The notes: generated by a model not told the origin, from the sequence alone. DNA of 64,000 nt from Corallococcus sp. EGB (GCF_019968905.1 NZ_CP079946.1:1736001-1800000); one strand, 5' to 3'. Counted from the first letter of the stretch, positions 32,701 through 41,887 are shown. Program-made: numbers and translations.

Positions 32701-33993
32701 CACTCCGTCCGCCAGTCCGTGGCCATCCCGGCGACCTCGACCTCGGCCATCTTCAGCTTCTGGCTGCGCATCTACGACGGTGGTTTCACCGACGGCCTGG
32801 CCCACCACACCTTCAGCGCGAAGGTGAGGGACTCCGCCGGCACCGAACTGGCGACGCTGAAGACGCTCTCCAACGCGGATGACACCAACGCGGAGTACAT
32901 CCAGCACCGCTTCGACCTGACCGCGTACAAGGGCCAGACGGTGCAGTTGTTCTTCGACGTGGACCAGATGGCGGCCATGCAGCTGCCGGACGGAGACGTC
33001 CAGTTCTTCCTCGACGACGTCAACCTGGTCACCTCGACCCAGGCGGACATCCAGCCCCCCGCGCTCACCGCGGCGGTCGAGGGCAGCTACGGGACGGTGC
33101 AGCTCAAGGCCACCGTGAGCGACAACGTCTGGACCTCCACCCTGGCGTTCCAGGTGGACGGCACCCCGGTGGTCTCGTTCACGGACGTCGCGGGCGTCTA
33201 CGCGAAGGCGTTCGACACGAAGAGCCTGTCCAACGGCCCGCACGAGTTCAAGGCGACGGCCACGGACAGGGCGGGCAACACGACGGAGCGCACGGTGACC
33301 TTCGAGGTGCGCAACTCCACCATCCAGGACCAGGGCGCGCCGCACATCACCGCCAGCGTGGAGGGCCTGTATGAGACCTACACGATGCGGGCCGAGGCCA
33401 CCGACGACACGGGCGTGACGTACGTGGAGTTCTACGTGGACGGCGCCCTGAAGGGCCGGGTCTCGTCCGCGCCGTACACGCTGCCGCTGTTCGCGATTCC
33501 GCTCGCGCCGGGGGAGCACGTGCTCGAGGCGGTGGCGTACGACGCCTACGGCAACTCGTCCAAGGCGACCACCCCCTTCACGCTCCTGCCCGTCACGGTG
33601 GAGTTCGCGGTGGCGCGGCTCGCGGTGCCGGTGGGTGGCTCCGTCACCCTGCAGGCGAACGTGGCGAACGTGGTGAACACGTCGGTGAGCTGGTCCGTGG
33701 CGGAGGGCCGCGTCTGCGGCACCGTCGGCGCGGACGGCGTCTACACCGCGCCGGTGGCCCGTGGCCTGTGCCACGTGTCCGCGGCGAGCGTCGTGGTACC
33801 GACGGCGAAGGCCGTGGCGGCCATCCAGGTCTACACGGGCGACATCAATGGCGACAACGTCGTGGACGGAGAGGACATGGGCCTGCTCGCGCAGGACTAC
33901 GGCACCAACGGCTCCGAGGTGACGAACCTCGACGGGGCCGGCTCTGTGGACGACAACGACATCACCCTCTTCGTCAGCCAGTTCGGACGGTAA
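29776..33993 (+). CDS. secreted M4 (thermolysin-family) metalloprotease with Ig-like, jelly-roll and dockerin-like modules (1405 aa)
   Basis: A signal peptide ends LAAEK; an FTP/PepSY-type propeptide runs to about 230. The M4 domain has HEMTH (H394, H398) and E418 in GGLNEANSD, the 24-residue spacing seen in thermolysin. After about 590 come four related Ig-like modules (VEFYVDGALAGN, VEFLVDGVSLGN, LAFQVDGTPV, VEFYVDGALKG) alternating with two jelly-roll-like modules (NPGFEQNTLGW, NPSFETSGSW). One further Ig-like unit precedes the last 50 residues, GDINGDNVVDGEDMGLLAQD and NLDGAGSVDDNDITLFVSQF, a duplicated calcium-loop dockerin pattern. The next gene, six bases away, ends in a cohesin-like domain. 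Confidence 0.88.
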   Translation: MPKPWPQWPLLLAGLLSASTSLAAEKLSPVAPSTLLQLQVREPARVAESLANLKAQSLKLGLGSRDDFQLSSSSTDSFGQTHARFAQTYQGVPVWGAMAITHQGLSSGDIRITTDGLRKGIRLDVTPTLDAKSAVAKATQELAPKGEFAVAPNSELIVYPQTRLVNRYPGKPAAQQNAADFDTEVVAYRLAYHVHTELENAKDGVKHTDFIIDARSGDVLKKWNSLQTAAAKGLGHSQYSGDVSLDVFQNAQGLFELRDVTRAGGEGIRTYDVNHAAVQNGVVPTLTLYTDADNVWGDGQNYIVGANNTLSTNGQTAAVDAHFGLLATWDFYKKIFGRDGIDGFGSPTYNRVHASNLYNNAFWSDGCFCMSYGDGSFPAAGGFRSMGVLDVTGHEMTHGVTSHTAGLIYDGESGGLNEANSDIFGTLTEFWVANGRGSTIGDTGGNWLMAEQLSDFPLRVMFRPSLDGASPDAWYPGIGNVDVHYSSGPMNRAFYFLSQGVQPLSVSTDYSSRYLPAGARGIGNDKAAAIWFRALTTYLFPSSNYMSARTSALQAAADLFGSQSNEYRAVQNAFAAINVGYTAGTYDDRTAPTVAASVSGSAPDIQLKAQADDNVGVARVEFYVDGALAGNVLAQPFQIPLDATSLSNGAHTLVAVAFDAAGNSAASAPASFNVTNSFDQLLINPGFEQNTLGWTDDPSNINFPVSSGPRTGQGFAWLNGYGTTHIDRLWQDVTLPADVTKAALTFFLNITTAETTTTAVRDTLTLQVRDTSGTVLGTVATWSNLDATLGYAQQSVDLTAYAGQTVRIFLEGSENASLATNFQVDDFSLRVTRTADAEAPRVKANVVISGTRVGYFADVSDNGFVNAVEFLVDGVSLGNSVKSFTRVVNLSTLTSGAHTLVARATDAGGNVGNSPVVTFYVDATATQRVLNPSFETSGSWTSATTVSGSTGIFSSASFAHTGSRFYIFWTSGPVRHSVRQSVAIPATSTSAIFSFWLRIYDGGFTDGLAHHTFSAKVRDSAGTELATLKTLSNADDTNAEYIQHRFDLTAYKGQTVQLFFDVDQMAAMQLPDGDVQFFLDDVNLVTSTQADIQPPALTAAVEGSYGTVQLKATVSDNVWTSTLAFQVDGTPVVSFTDVAGVYAKAFDTKSLSNGPHEFKATATDRAGNTTERTVTFEVRNSTIQDQGAPHITASVEGLYETYTMRAEATDDTGVTYVEFYVDGALKGRVSSAPYTLPLFAIPLAPGEHVLEAVAYDAYGNSSKATTPFTLLPVTVEFAVARLAVPVGGSVTLQANVANVVNTSVSWSVAEGRVCGTVGADGVYTAPVARGLCHVSAASVVVPTAKAVAAIQVYTGDINGDNVVDGEDMGLLAQDYGTNGSEVTNLDGAGSVDDNDITLFVSQFGR

Positions 33994-33999
33994 TCCCCC

Positions 34000-35577
34000 A
34001 TGAAAACGTGGATGAAGCTCATTGTTCCGCTCCTGATTGGGGCGCTGGCGGCCTGCACCGACCCCGACTCGGGGCCGGTGACGGTGACTCCGAAGACCGC
34101 GACGGTGAAGGCCGGTGAGAAGAAGGCCTTCAGCGCCTCGGTGAAGGACGCGAAGGAATCGCGCGTGCTCTGGTCGGTGGAGGGAGGCGACTCCCACGGC
34201 ACCATCACCAGCTCGGGCGTCTACACCGCGCCGGCCGAAGCCGGCACGTACACCGTGGTGGCCACCAACGCGGTGGACACCTCGAAGAAGGACACGGCCA
34301 CCGTCAAGGTGGAGCCTGCTGATGTCGGCGAGACGCCGACGGTCATCGTGAAGGTGACGCCGGAGACGGTGACCATCGGGCAGGGGACCGTCACGGACCT
34401 CACGGCCGAGGTCTCCGGTTCCTCCATCACCGCGGTGCAGTGGTCCGTGGAGGGCGGCGACGAGAACGGCACCGTCAGCAGCACGGGCCGGTACACGGCG
34501 CCGAACAAGTCGGGCACGTTCACCGTGACGGCCACCAGCGTGGCGGATGCGACGAAGAAGGCCTCCGCCACCATCACGGTGGAGCCGGTCGTCGTCGAAG
34601 AGGTGAAGGTCGCCGTGAGCCCCGCGTCGGGCAGCACGACGTGGGATGGCACCGTCCAGCTCACGGCCACGGTCACCGGCACCAACAACCTCGCGGTGCA
34701 GTGGGCCGTGGAGGGTGGCGACGCGAACGGCTACGTCAGCAGCACGGGCGTGTACCGCGCGCCGAAGAAGACGGGCACGTTCACCGTGACGGCCACCAGC
34801 GTGGCGGATGCGACGAAGAAGGCCACGGCCACCATCCGGGTGGACCCCGTCGTCGTCGAGACGGTGACGGTGACCGTCTCTCCGAAGACGGGCACGGTGG
34901 CGCAGGATGGCGCCTTCACCCTGTCCGCGCAGGTCACCGGCACCAACAACCAGGCGGTGCTCTGGTCCGTGGAGGGCGGTGACGCGAACGGCACCGTCAG
35001 CAGCACGGGCGTGTACCGGGCGCCGCGCCGCGTGGGCTCGTTCACCGTGACGGCCACCAGCGTGGCGGATGCGTCGAAGAAGGACTCCGCCGTCATCACC
35101 GTGCCCGCCGCCGGCACTGTGAACTACGTGGACCCCACGGGTACGGGCTGGCGCCTGGTTCGCAACGCCAGCCTGTCCTCGGGCAACACGCTGGTGCTGG
35201 ACCTGGTGGGCCCCACGGGCCAGTCTGGCCGCGGCGCGGACCTGACGCTGGGGCTGGATGCGGCCACCGCGTCCTGGTCCACCGTGGGCGGCACCGAGTA
35301 CGTGGCCAACGGTGGCTACGACCTGGGCGCCGCGCCCCACCTGCTCAAGTCTGCCGTGAAGGGCAGCACGCTGAGCGTGGGCGTGTACCAGAAGGGCGCT
35401 GCGGCGCATGCGTACGACGGCGCGCTGCTGTCCGTGGCGCTGACCGTGAAGGCCTCTGCCGAGACGCCGGCCGGCACCGTGGTGCCGCTGAACGTCCTCA
35501 AGGCGCACGCGCTGCCGGCCTCCGGCTCGCTGCAGGCCATCAACGTGGCGGTGGGCACCATCACCGCCGCGCAGTAG
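34000..35577 (+). CDS. lipoprotein with four Ig-like repeats and a cohesin-like C-terminal domain (525 aa)
   Basis: A type II signal with lipobox LAAC (Cys19) predicts lipid anchoring; the following TDPD is an acidic spacer. Four Ig-like repeats of about 87-90 residues follow, each with a VSPxTGTV start, a WSVEGGDANGTVSSTGVYRAP core and a TFTVTATSVADATKK end. The last 150 residues (about 375-525) have the length and pattern of a cohesin: LVLDLVGP, ADLTLGLDAATASW, GALLSVALTVKASAETPAGT and a final VAVGTITAAQ. The gene lies six bases after a protease with a dockerin-like end, so this protein may hold it on the cell surface. The cohesin call is by eye. Confidence 0.75.
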   Translation: MKTWMKLIVPLLIGALAACTDPDSGPVTVTPKTATVKAGEKKAFSASVKDAKESRVLWSVEGGDSHGTITSSGVYTAPAEAGTYTVVATNAVDTSKKDTATVKVEPADVGETPTVIVKVTPETVTIGQGTVTDLTAEVSGSSITAVQWSVEGGDENGTVSSTGRYTAPNKSGTFTVTATSVADATKKASATITVEPVVVEEVKVAVSPASGSTTWDGTVQLTATVTGTNNLAVQWAVEGGDANGYVSSTGVYRAPKKTGTFTVTATSVADATKKATATIRVDPVVVETVTVTVSPKTGTVAQDGAFTLSAQVTGTNNQAVLWSVEGGDANGTVSSTGVYRAPRRVGSFTVTATSVADASKKDSAVITVPAAGTVNYVDPTGTGWRLVRNASLSSGNTLVLDLVGPTGQSGRGADLTLGLDAATASWSTVGGTEYVANGGYDLGAAPHLLKSAVKGSTLSVGVYQKGAAAHAYDGALLSVALTVKASAETPAGTVVPLNVLKAHALPASGSLQAINVAVGTITAAQ

Positions 35578-35600
35578 TCCGGAGTCCGAAGCAGTGAGAG

Positions 35601-35632
35601 CGGCGGCCTTCCCCAGGGAAGGCCGCCGTTTT
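35601..35632 (+). terminator. rho-independent terminator after the cohesin-like lipoprotein gene
   Basis: A perfect 13-bp stem CGGCGGCCTTCCC/GGGAAGGCCGCCG with a 2-base loop is followed by TTTT. It ends the protease-lipoprotein operon and overlaps the stop region of the convergent gene. Confidence 0.85.
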
Positions 35633-38610
35633 CATTGATGCGACAGAGGGGGGGCTTCCACGGTGAAGGTCACCTCGCCCCGGGAGGGAATCTGGACCTT
35701 CCTGGGCGTGAAGCGGGGCCCTTCGTCCGGGTCGGCCGCGCGGGCGTCCAGCAGGTACTCGCCGGGTTCGACGCCTCGGAGGACGAGGGTTCCGCCTGGG
35801 GCAGCGTCCTGGTAGCGGATCATCCCCGGGCGCTCCACCTCCTTGAGCGAGATGAGCGCGGGCAGGGGCGTGCCGTTCGTGTCCCGGGCCAGGAGCCGCA
35901 CCGTCGCGGCGCGGTCCAGGGCCACGGTGAGCGTGTCCATGCGGGCTGTCACCTGCTGCTCGAAGGGCCGCGTGTTCCGGCTCCGGAGCGACAGGGTGAA
36001 GGGTGGGGGCGGCAGCTCCGTCAGCGTGTAGACGCCGTCGCGGACGGAGACGTTCCGGGGGAGCGCGAGCCCGCGGACGAGGGCGGAGTCCGTGGGCTTG
36101 CCGAGGGTCGCCCGGAGGGACTCCAGTTGGGAGAGGACCTCGCCGGTCTCCGCGTCGTGGAGGTCGAGCCGCAGCGTCCAGCCGGGATCGAGCGTCAGCA
36201 GGCCCAGGTCCAGGTCCACGCCCTCCGTCAGCGTCACGGCGCGCTCCAGCGGCATGAAGCCAGGGGCCTCCACGGTCAGGACCACCGGGCCGGTGGCGGA
36301 GAAGGGACGCTCGAAGGACCCGTCCGGTGACACATCGGGCTGTTGGTGGTCCGGGAGGCCCGTCACCTTGAACGAGGTGACGGCCTGGCCTCCGGGGTCC
36401 ACGACGCGGCCCCGGATGCGTCCGTCGCGCTCCAGGACGAGTTGGAGGGGCGCCTCGCTGGAGTCCACCCAGAGGGCGCCGTTCTCCGTGTCGGGCTCGC
36501 CTCCCAGGGAGCGCCGGGGGCGGAAGCTGTAGCCCGGCAGGTTGGCCCACAGCGCGTAGCGAGGGGCCACGAGCCCGCGCAGGGTGAAGCGCCCGTCCGG
36601 GCCCGTGCGGAGGCCGGGAGGACCCTCGTCGTAGTCGACTCGCCAACCGGATGAAGCGCTCTCGGGGAGGTCCGCGGTGATGACGACATCCGCGAGCGGC
36701 TGGCCCGCGCCATCCACCGCGATGCCGGAGCGCTCACGGCCTGCTTCCAGGCGCAGGGACACGTCTGGGTGTTCGCGCGCCTGGAAAGTGAGGGGCTGGG
36801 ACACGGAGGCGTCCATCAGGTCTCCTCGGACGACGGCGCCCAGGAGGTAGGTGCCCGGAGCAATCCCTTGCAGATGGAAGCGGCCCTGTTCATCCGTCAG
36901 GGCCTGACGTGGCTCCTTGTACGGCACGTCTTCCTCCGCCGCCTGCGCCTCCGACTCCAACGTCACGTTCGCTCCCCGCAGCGGCAGTCCCCGCGAATCG
37001 GTGACGGTGCCGGACACGGAGGCGCCCCGGTCCAGCACGACCACCACGTCTCGCGAGGGGACGCGCACCGCGAGGGTTCGAGGCTGGAAGGACGGATCCT
37101 CCACGGACAGCTCACCAGTCCCCGCGCGCTTCACGTCCAGGATGAAGTGCCCGGTGGCATCCGAGCGCCGGGCTCCGCCTGCGTCGATGGCGTCCCTGTC
37201 GCCGAGCTTGCCCGACAGCGACAGGAGGATGCCCGCGACTGGAGCACCCGACGTGTCGACGACGCGGCCCTCCACGCTCTGCGCGCGCCGGAGCGTGAAG
37301 TCCAGGGGCGCCATGCCCTGCTGGAGCTTCCGCGCAGGTTCCTCCACGTCCAGGTAATGGGGCGCGAGGACCCGGAAGGTATGCGGCCCGGGCCGCGTGG
37401 GGCCCAGCAGGAAGCGGCCCCCAGCGTCCGTCACGGTGGTCGCCTCGGCGGTGACCGGACCGCCGTCCTCGCGGTAGGTCTCCACGCGCGCGTTCGCGAT
37501 GGGCTGGCCCGCGTCGTCTCGCACCGTGCCTGTGACGAACACGCCGGGCTGGAGGCGCAGCTCCACGTGCTCCAGGGGCGGGGTCACGTCCAGCGTGGCG
37601 AACGCGCCTCCTGACTCCGCGTTGAGTTGATGGAGAACGGCGGGTGCGGTGAAGCGGAAGCGCCCCTCTCCATCGGTCGTGGTGCGTTGGTTGGACGCCG
37701 TCGCGGTGTCACCGTCGAGGTGCACCAGGATGCCCGGTACCGGTGCGCCATCCGCCGAGAGGACCTGTCCCGAGAGCGAGAGTGCGCGCGCGAGCACCAC
37801 GGGCTCCAGGGCCGTGAGGGATTCGAGCTCCGGCTGGAACCACGGGGACCGGCCCTCGGCGGTGACGAAGGCGGCGTAGTCCCCCTGGGGGAGGGGGCCC
37901 ACGGTGAAGTGACCCTCGGCGTCGGTGACCGCGTCGAAGAAGCGCGTGTGCCAGCGCGAGACGAGTGTCACCCGTGCGTCGGGGACGGGCGTCTTGCGGT
38001 CCGTGTCCGTGACGGTCCCCTCGAAGAGCACGCCCTGCTCCAACGTCAGTTCGACATTGTCCGAGCCCACCGCGACGCCGCCCTGCGACACCGCGCCCGT
38101 GTCGCCCAGGGCCCAGAGCGTGACGTGGCCCTCGGGCAGTCCCTCCAGCACGAAGCGGCCCTCCGCGTCCGTGGTCGCTTCCGCGAACACCAGGGCCTCA
38201 CCATCGCGGGCCTCGATGGACTCGCCCTGCATGCGTTCGAAGTCGAAGCTGCACGCGCCGCTCTTGAGCAGCGGAGCCCGCGCGTCGTCCTGGTCCGTGG
38301 GGGAGGGGCAGGGCCGTTCCGACAGCGTGACTCCCGGCTCCACGCGGGAGGCGGAGACGCGGACGCCCGCGGTCGGGCCAGAGGGGCCCAGGACATGACC
38401 CGTGATGCGCGCGGTGCCCGCGGGCCGTGGTGGCGTGGTCACCCGTGTGGCACGAGCCACGGGTTTCAGCGCGGACGCCGTGGGCGCGGGAGTGTCCTTC
38501 GTCGATGAAGGCGCCTCGGTGTTCCACAGGAGGAAGGCGAGGAGCGCGACGACCATCAGCGCGGCGCCTCCCAGCCAGGGCTTCCATCCCCCTTGTCTGC
38601 CATTCCCCAT
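35632..38610 (-). CDS. carboxypeptidase-regulatory-like repeat protein, paralog 1 (992 aa)
   Basis: One N-terminal hydrophobic helix (GGAALMVVALLAFLLW) serves as signal anchor. The rest is a chain of about ten prealbumin-like CarboxypepD_reg modules, each with G.V.D..G.P..GA.V and TD..GRF.L..L..G patterns (for example GTVTDSRGLPLRGANVTL). The first module has an insert with conserved Cys (LSERPCP, SGACSFDF). Such modules build beta-sandwich rods on the cell surface or in the periplasm; binding partners are unknown. It is the downstream end of a block of four similar genes, all on this strand. Confidence 0.8.
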   Translation of the reverse strand: MGNGRQGGWKPWLGGAALMVVALLAFLLWNTEAPSSTKDTPAPTASALKPVARATRVTTPPRPAGTARITGHVLGPSGPTAGVRVSASRVEPGVTLSERPCPSPTDQDDARAPLLKSGACSFDFERMQGESIEARDGEALVFAEATTDAEGRFVLEGLPEGHVTLWALGDTGAVSQGGVAVGSDNVELTLEQGVLFEGTVTDTDRKTPVPDARVTLVSRWHTRFFDAVTDAEGHFTVGPLPQGDYAAFVTAEGRSPWFQPELESLTALEPVVLARALSLSGQVLSADGAPVPGILVHLDGDTATASNQRTTTDGEGRFRFTAPAVLHQLNAESGGAFATLDVTPPLEHVELRLQPGVFVTGTVRDDAGQPIANARVETYREDGGPVTAEATTVTDAGGRFLLGPTRPGPHTFRVLAPHYLDVEEPARKLQQGMAPLDFTLRRAQSVEGRVVDTSGAPVAGILLSLSGKLGDRDAIDAGGARRSDATGHFILDVKRAGTGELSVEDPSFQPRTLAVRVPSRDVVVVLDRGASVSGTVTDSRGLPLRGANVTLESEAQAAEEDVPYKEPRQALTDEQGRFHLQGIAPGTYLLGAVVRGDLMDASVSQPLTFQAREHPDVSLRLEAGRERSGIAVDGAGQPLADVVITADLPESASSGWRVDYDEGPPGLRTGPDGRFTLRGLVAPRYALWANLPGYSFRPRRSLGGEPDTENGALWVDSSEAPLQLVLERDGRIRGRVVDPGGQAVTSFKVTGLPDHQQPDVSPDGSFERPFSATGPVVLTVEAPGFMPLERAVTLTEGVDLDLGLLTLDPGWTLRLDLHDAETGEVLSQLESLRATLGKPTDSALVRGLALPRNVSVRDGVYTLTELPPPPFTLSLRSRNTRPFEQQVTARMDTLTVALDRAATVRLLARDTNGTPLPALISLKEVERPGMIRYQDAAPGGTLVLRGVEPGEYLLDARAADPDEGPRFTPRKVQIPSRGEVTFTVEAPPLSHQ

Positions 38611-38644
38611 GCCAGACAGGATACCCGGGGCCCTGCTTCGTGCG

Positions 38645-41600
38645 TCAGCGCGTGAAAGGCATCCACGCCGGCTTCACGTCGCGGAACACGGTGCCGTCGG
38701 CGGGCACGTCCAGTTCCTCGCGATGGATGCGGTCCTTGTCGCGGGTGAGCGCGATGACGGTGTAGTGGCCCGCGGGAACGTGCCGGAACGTGATGGACGT
38801 GCCTGCCCATTCCTCCACGGGGTGCTGCTGGAGGCGCAGGGGTACCAAGGCCCTTGCGCTGTCGGGGATGGGCGCCTGGCCGGGCAGCAGGAACGCGTCG
38901 TCGACATCCTCCGGCAGCCGCAGCGTGACGGTGGCGCCGGTGTCCAGGGCGTCGAAGGTGAGGGCAACGTCTCCGCTGGGAGGAATCCGCAAGGTGCGGG
39001 GCGGGAAGACGGTGTCGCGTGCCGCGTCCTCCACGAAGGCGTTCACCGTGTAGAGCCCGGGGGGCATGCCCCGGAGCGTGAAGTCTCCCGAGCCGAGATA
39101 GCGTTGAAGCGTTACGCCGTCAGAGCGCGTGAAGGTGAGCCGGGCTTCCACGGGCTTGCCTTGTGCATCGCGTACGTGCCCCACCACGCGGGCGCCAGTG
39201 TCGAGCGAGAGGGTGAGGGTGTCCTGCTCCGCGCTCACCGTCGCTCGCGCCGGCAGGTGGCGTTGAGTGTCCACCTCGAGCGTGAACTCGGTGGTGGGCA
39301 GATGCTCCAGCAGCAGCGAGCCATCCTTTCGAGGCTCTGCTCCAGTAGCTGACAGATAGGGCGGGCCGTCCGCGACGCCCTCCCCGTGGATCCAATAGCC
39401 GATGGCCCCTGTCGCCCACTGCCCGGAGTCATCGCGCACGCGTCCGGTGAACGGCTCGCCGGTCGCGGCATCGCGCAGGAACACCTGGAGCGTCCGTCCC
39501 CGCGTCAGCGTGACCGTCCCCAGGTCCACGTCGTTCTCCCCGTCAGGCGTGACGGTGCGATCCATCCTTGCGAAGCCCCTGGCGCTCACCACGAAGCGCT
39601 GGGCTCCGGTGGCTTCGTGCAGGAGCGTGTCGAAGTGCCCATCCGGGTCCGTGTAGCGACGGCCATTCACTTCGAAGAACTCCAGCTTCGCGTCACCCTC
39701 CGCCACCACCCGGCCCCGCACGTGCGGCGTGCGCCGCAGCACCAGCCGGACCTCTCCCGCGTCGCTGGCCACCACGGCGGTGTCGTCCTCGCCAGCGCGG
39801 ATGCCCTTTGAGAGGGAGGTGTCGATGACGTGCTCCTCCAGTGAGGCTGTGAGCACGTAGCGGTCCGCGCTCAGTTGGCGCAGGGTGAAGCGGCCCTCGG
39901 CGTCCGTGCGGACGCCCTCGGGAGCCCGTCGAAGGTCGGGCAGGTCGCCGCGGTAGCGGGGGCGGTCCGCGTCCAGGAGCTGGGCGCGGATGCTGACCCC
40001 AGCCAGGGGCAGGCCCCGCAGATTCACGACGACGCCCTTCAAGGTCCGGCCTTCCTCCAATCTCAGCGTGACGGACGGCGCTTCACCCGTCGCGATCTCC
40101 AGCGGTTGGGACGCGTGGACGTCCACGGCCTGCTTCGCCACCCGAGCCTCGACCACGTAGCTTCCGGGAGGGACGCCCTGGAGCGTGGCCTGTCCCCGGG
40201 TATCCGTGACGCCGGTGTGTTCGGATTCGCCGCGCGCGTGGCTCTTCCAGAGCGCCACCTGGGCGCCGCGTACCGGTGCACCTGCCGCGCTCAGGACGGT
40301 GACGGACACGGTGATACCCCGGCGCAGGACCAGCCGCACGTTCTCCGAGGGCAGCTCCACGGCGAAGCTCTGGGGGATGAAGGCCGGGTCGTGGATCCGC
40401 AGCGATGCGAGGCCTGCCTTTTCCGCAGCCAGCACGAAGTTCCCTGCGTCATCCGTCACGGTGCGATCCATGGCGGTGTCCAGCTTCTGGGGATCCTGCT
40501 TTGGGCCCGGCTGGAGCACGACCTTGCGGCCCGCGAGAGGTTGGCCCGCTTCGTCAACGACGATGCCCTGCACGGAGACTGCGCGCGGCAGGGTGAAGTC
40601 GAGCGTCTCCTCCGCCTCGTCAAACTGCTGGTAATCCGGCTCCACGTGGAGGTGGCGCGCGGCGTGGGCCGTCACGAAATGTGGCAGAGGGAACAGCGGC
40701 CCCAGCCGATAGTGGCCTCGTGCATCCGTGACGGCCTGCCTCCGTGGGGACGGCGCGTTCCCATCGTCGAGATCCGCCTGGACCCGAGCGCCGGGAATCA
40801 GGCTTCCATTCCCATCGCTGACAGTGCCCTGGAGGATCGTCCCGGGCCCGAGCGTGAGGACGATGTCCTCGCGGGGCTCTGTCCTGAGATGGGCCAGTCC
40901 GTCGTGCGTGGAGGTCTCCGCGAAGAGCTGGCCAGGCACCTCTTCGAAGGAGGGAAAGGAGAAGTGGCCCCGAGCATCCGTGAGGGCGGTGCGCGACTCG
41001 GGCGCGGCGCGGGGGGTGTACAGCCGGACGGAGACGCCGGGCGCGGGAGCTCCCTTCTCCGTCACGACCGTGCCCGCGTACTTCGCGGGGCGGTCCATGA
41101 TGAAGGTGTCCTCCTCCAGCGGCTCCGCCCGCATGCGCAGGTTGGGGCCGCGGTCGGATGCCGTGACGAGGATGCCGTAGTCCGCTGGAGGCACGGGCCC
41201 GATGCGGTAGCGTCCGTCCGCGCCGCTGGTCGCGGGGTAGAAGCGCGTGTGCTCGTGGGAGAAGACGGTGACGCGGGCATTCGCGATGGGGGCGCTTCCC
41301 GTCGGTCCTTCCAGGACGACGCCCTCGAAGAAGGAGCCTTCATCGAGCACGAGGACCACGCCCTGCTGGCCTGTCGCTACGTCCGAGCGCAGCGCCACGT
41401 TCTGGCCGCGGGAGGCCTGGAGCGTGACCGTCCCGCCGGGAAGTCCGTCCAGGACGAAGGTGCCGTCCTCCGCGCTGAGGGTCTCCGCGACGGTGGGGGC
41501 TTCTCCTTCGCGCTTGTCGACCTGATCCACCAGCTCATCGAAGGCTTCGTTCCAGCACTGCATCAACCGGCGCGGAGACGCGTCATCGGAAGGAGGGCAC

Positions 41601-41887
41601 GAGCGCTCCGACAGCGTGACCTCCGGCTCAGCGCGGGACGCGGACACGCGGACGCCCGGAAGCGGACCCCGTGCATCGCGCACGACGCCGGTGATGCGCG
41701 CGTTTCCAGTCGAGGAGAGGGTGGCCTGTCCCGCGCTGATGCCAGTGAAGAACCCGGAGGAAGCAGTGGAGCCCCGGGATGCGCGGCCCGAAGTGCTCTC
41801 GGGCCCGCGCAGGGCGAAGAAGGCCAGGAGCAGCAATCCGGCGACGACCGCGGCCGTGAACCCGGCTGCTCGATGCCCTCTCTGCAT
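38645..41887 (-). CDS. carboxypeptidase-regulatory-like repeat protein, paralog 2 (1080 aa)
   Basis: It has the same plan as its neighbour: a hydrophobic N-terminal anchor (AAVVAGLLLLAFFAL), a Ser/Gly linker, then tandem CarboxypepD_reg modules starting with ARITGVVRDARGPLPGVRVSASR. The first module carries the same Cys insert (LSERSCPP, MQCWNEAF) and is followed by EGEAPTVAETLSAEDGTFVLDGLP, conserved in all four paralogs. It is the longest of the set. The gap to paralog 1 is 34 bases, so co-transcription is likely. The function is unknown; a structural or adhesive envelope role is inferred from the modules. Confidence 0.8.
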   Translation of the reverse strand: MQRGHRAAGFTAAVVAGLLLLAFFALRGPESTSGRASRGSTASSGFFTGISAGQATLSSTGNARITGVVRDARGPLPGVRVSASRAEPEVTLSERSCPPSDDASPRRLMQCWNEAFDELVDQVDKREGEAPTVAETLSAEDGTFVLDGLPGGTVTLQASRGQNVALRSDVATGQQGVVLVLDEGSFFEGVVLEGPTGSAPIANARVTVFSHEHTRFYPATSGADGRYRIGPVPPADYGILVTASDRGPNLRMRAEPLEEDTFIMDRPAKYAGTVVTEKGAPAPGVSVRLYTPRAAPESRTALTDARGHFSFPSFEEVPGQLFAETSTHDGLAHLRTEPREDIVLTLGPGTILQGTVSDGNGSLIPGARVQADLDDGNAPSPRRQAVTDARGHYRLGPLFPLPHFVTAHAARHLHVEPDYQQFDEAEETLDFTLPRAVSVQGIVVDEAGQPLAGRKVVLQPGPKQDPQKLDTAMDRTVTDDAGNFVLAAEKAGLASLRIHDPAFIPQSFAVELPSENVRLVLRRGITVSVTVLSAAGAPVRGAQVALWKSHARGESEHTGVTDTRGQATLQGVPPGSYVVEARVAKQAVDVHASQPLEIATGEAPSVTLRLEEGRTLKGVVVNLRGLPLAGVSIRAQLLDADRPRYRGDLPDLRRAPEGVRTDAEGRFTLRQLSADRYVLTASLEEHVIDTSLSKGIRAGEDDTAVVASDAGEVRLVLRRTPHVRGRVVAEGDAKLEFFEVNGRRYTDPDGHFDTLLHEATGAQRFVVSARGFARMDRTVTPDGENDVDLGTVTLTRGRTLQVFLRDAATGEPFTGRVRDDSGQWATGAIGYWIHGEGVADGPPYLSATGAEPRKDGSLLLEHLPTTEFTLEVDTQRHLPARATVSAEQDTLTLSLDTGARVVGHVRDAQGKPVEARLTFTRSDGVTLQRYLGSGDFTLRGMPPGLYTVNAFVEDAARDTVFPPRTLRIPPSGDVALTFDALDTGATVTLRLPEDVDDAFLLPGQAPIPDSARALVPLRLQQHPVEEWAGTSITFRHVPAGHYTVIALTRDKDRIHREELDVPADGTVFRDVKPAWMPFTR

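Noticed and set aside
30094-35508. Very long minus-strand open frame opposite the protease and lipoprotein genes
   Set aside because: It is the high-GC antisense shadow of two well-supported plus-strand genes; its composition is Arg/Val/His-rich without domains.
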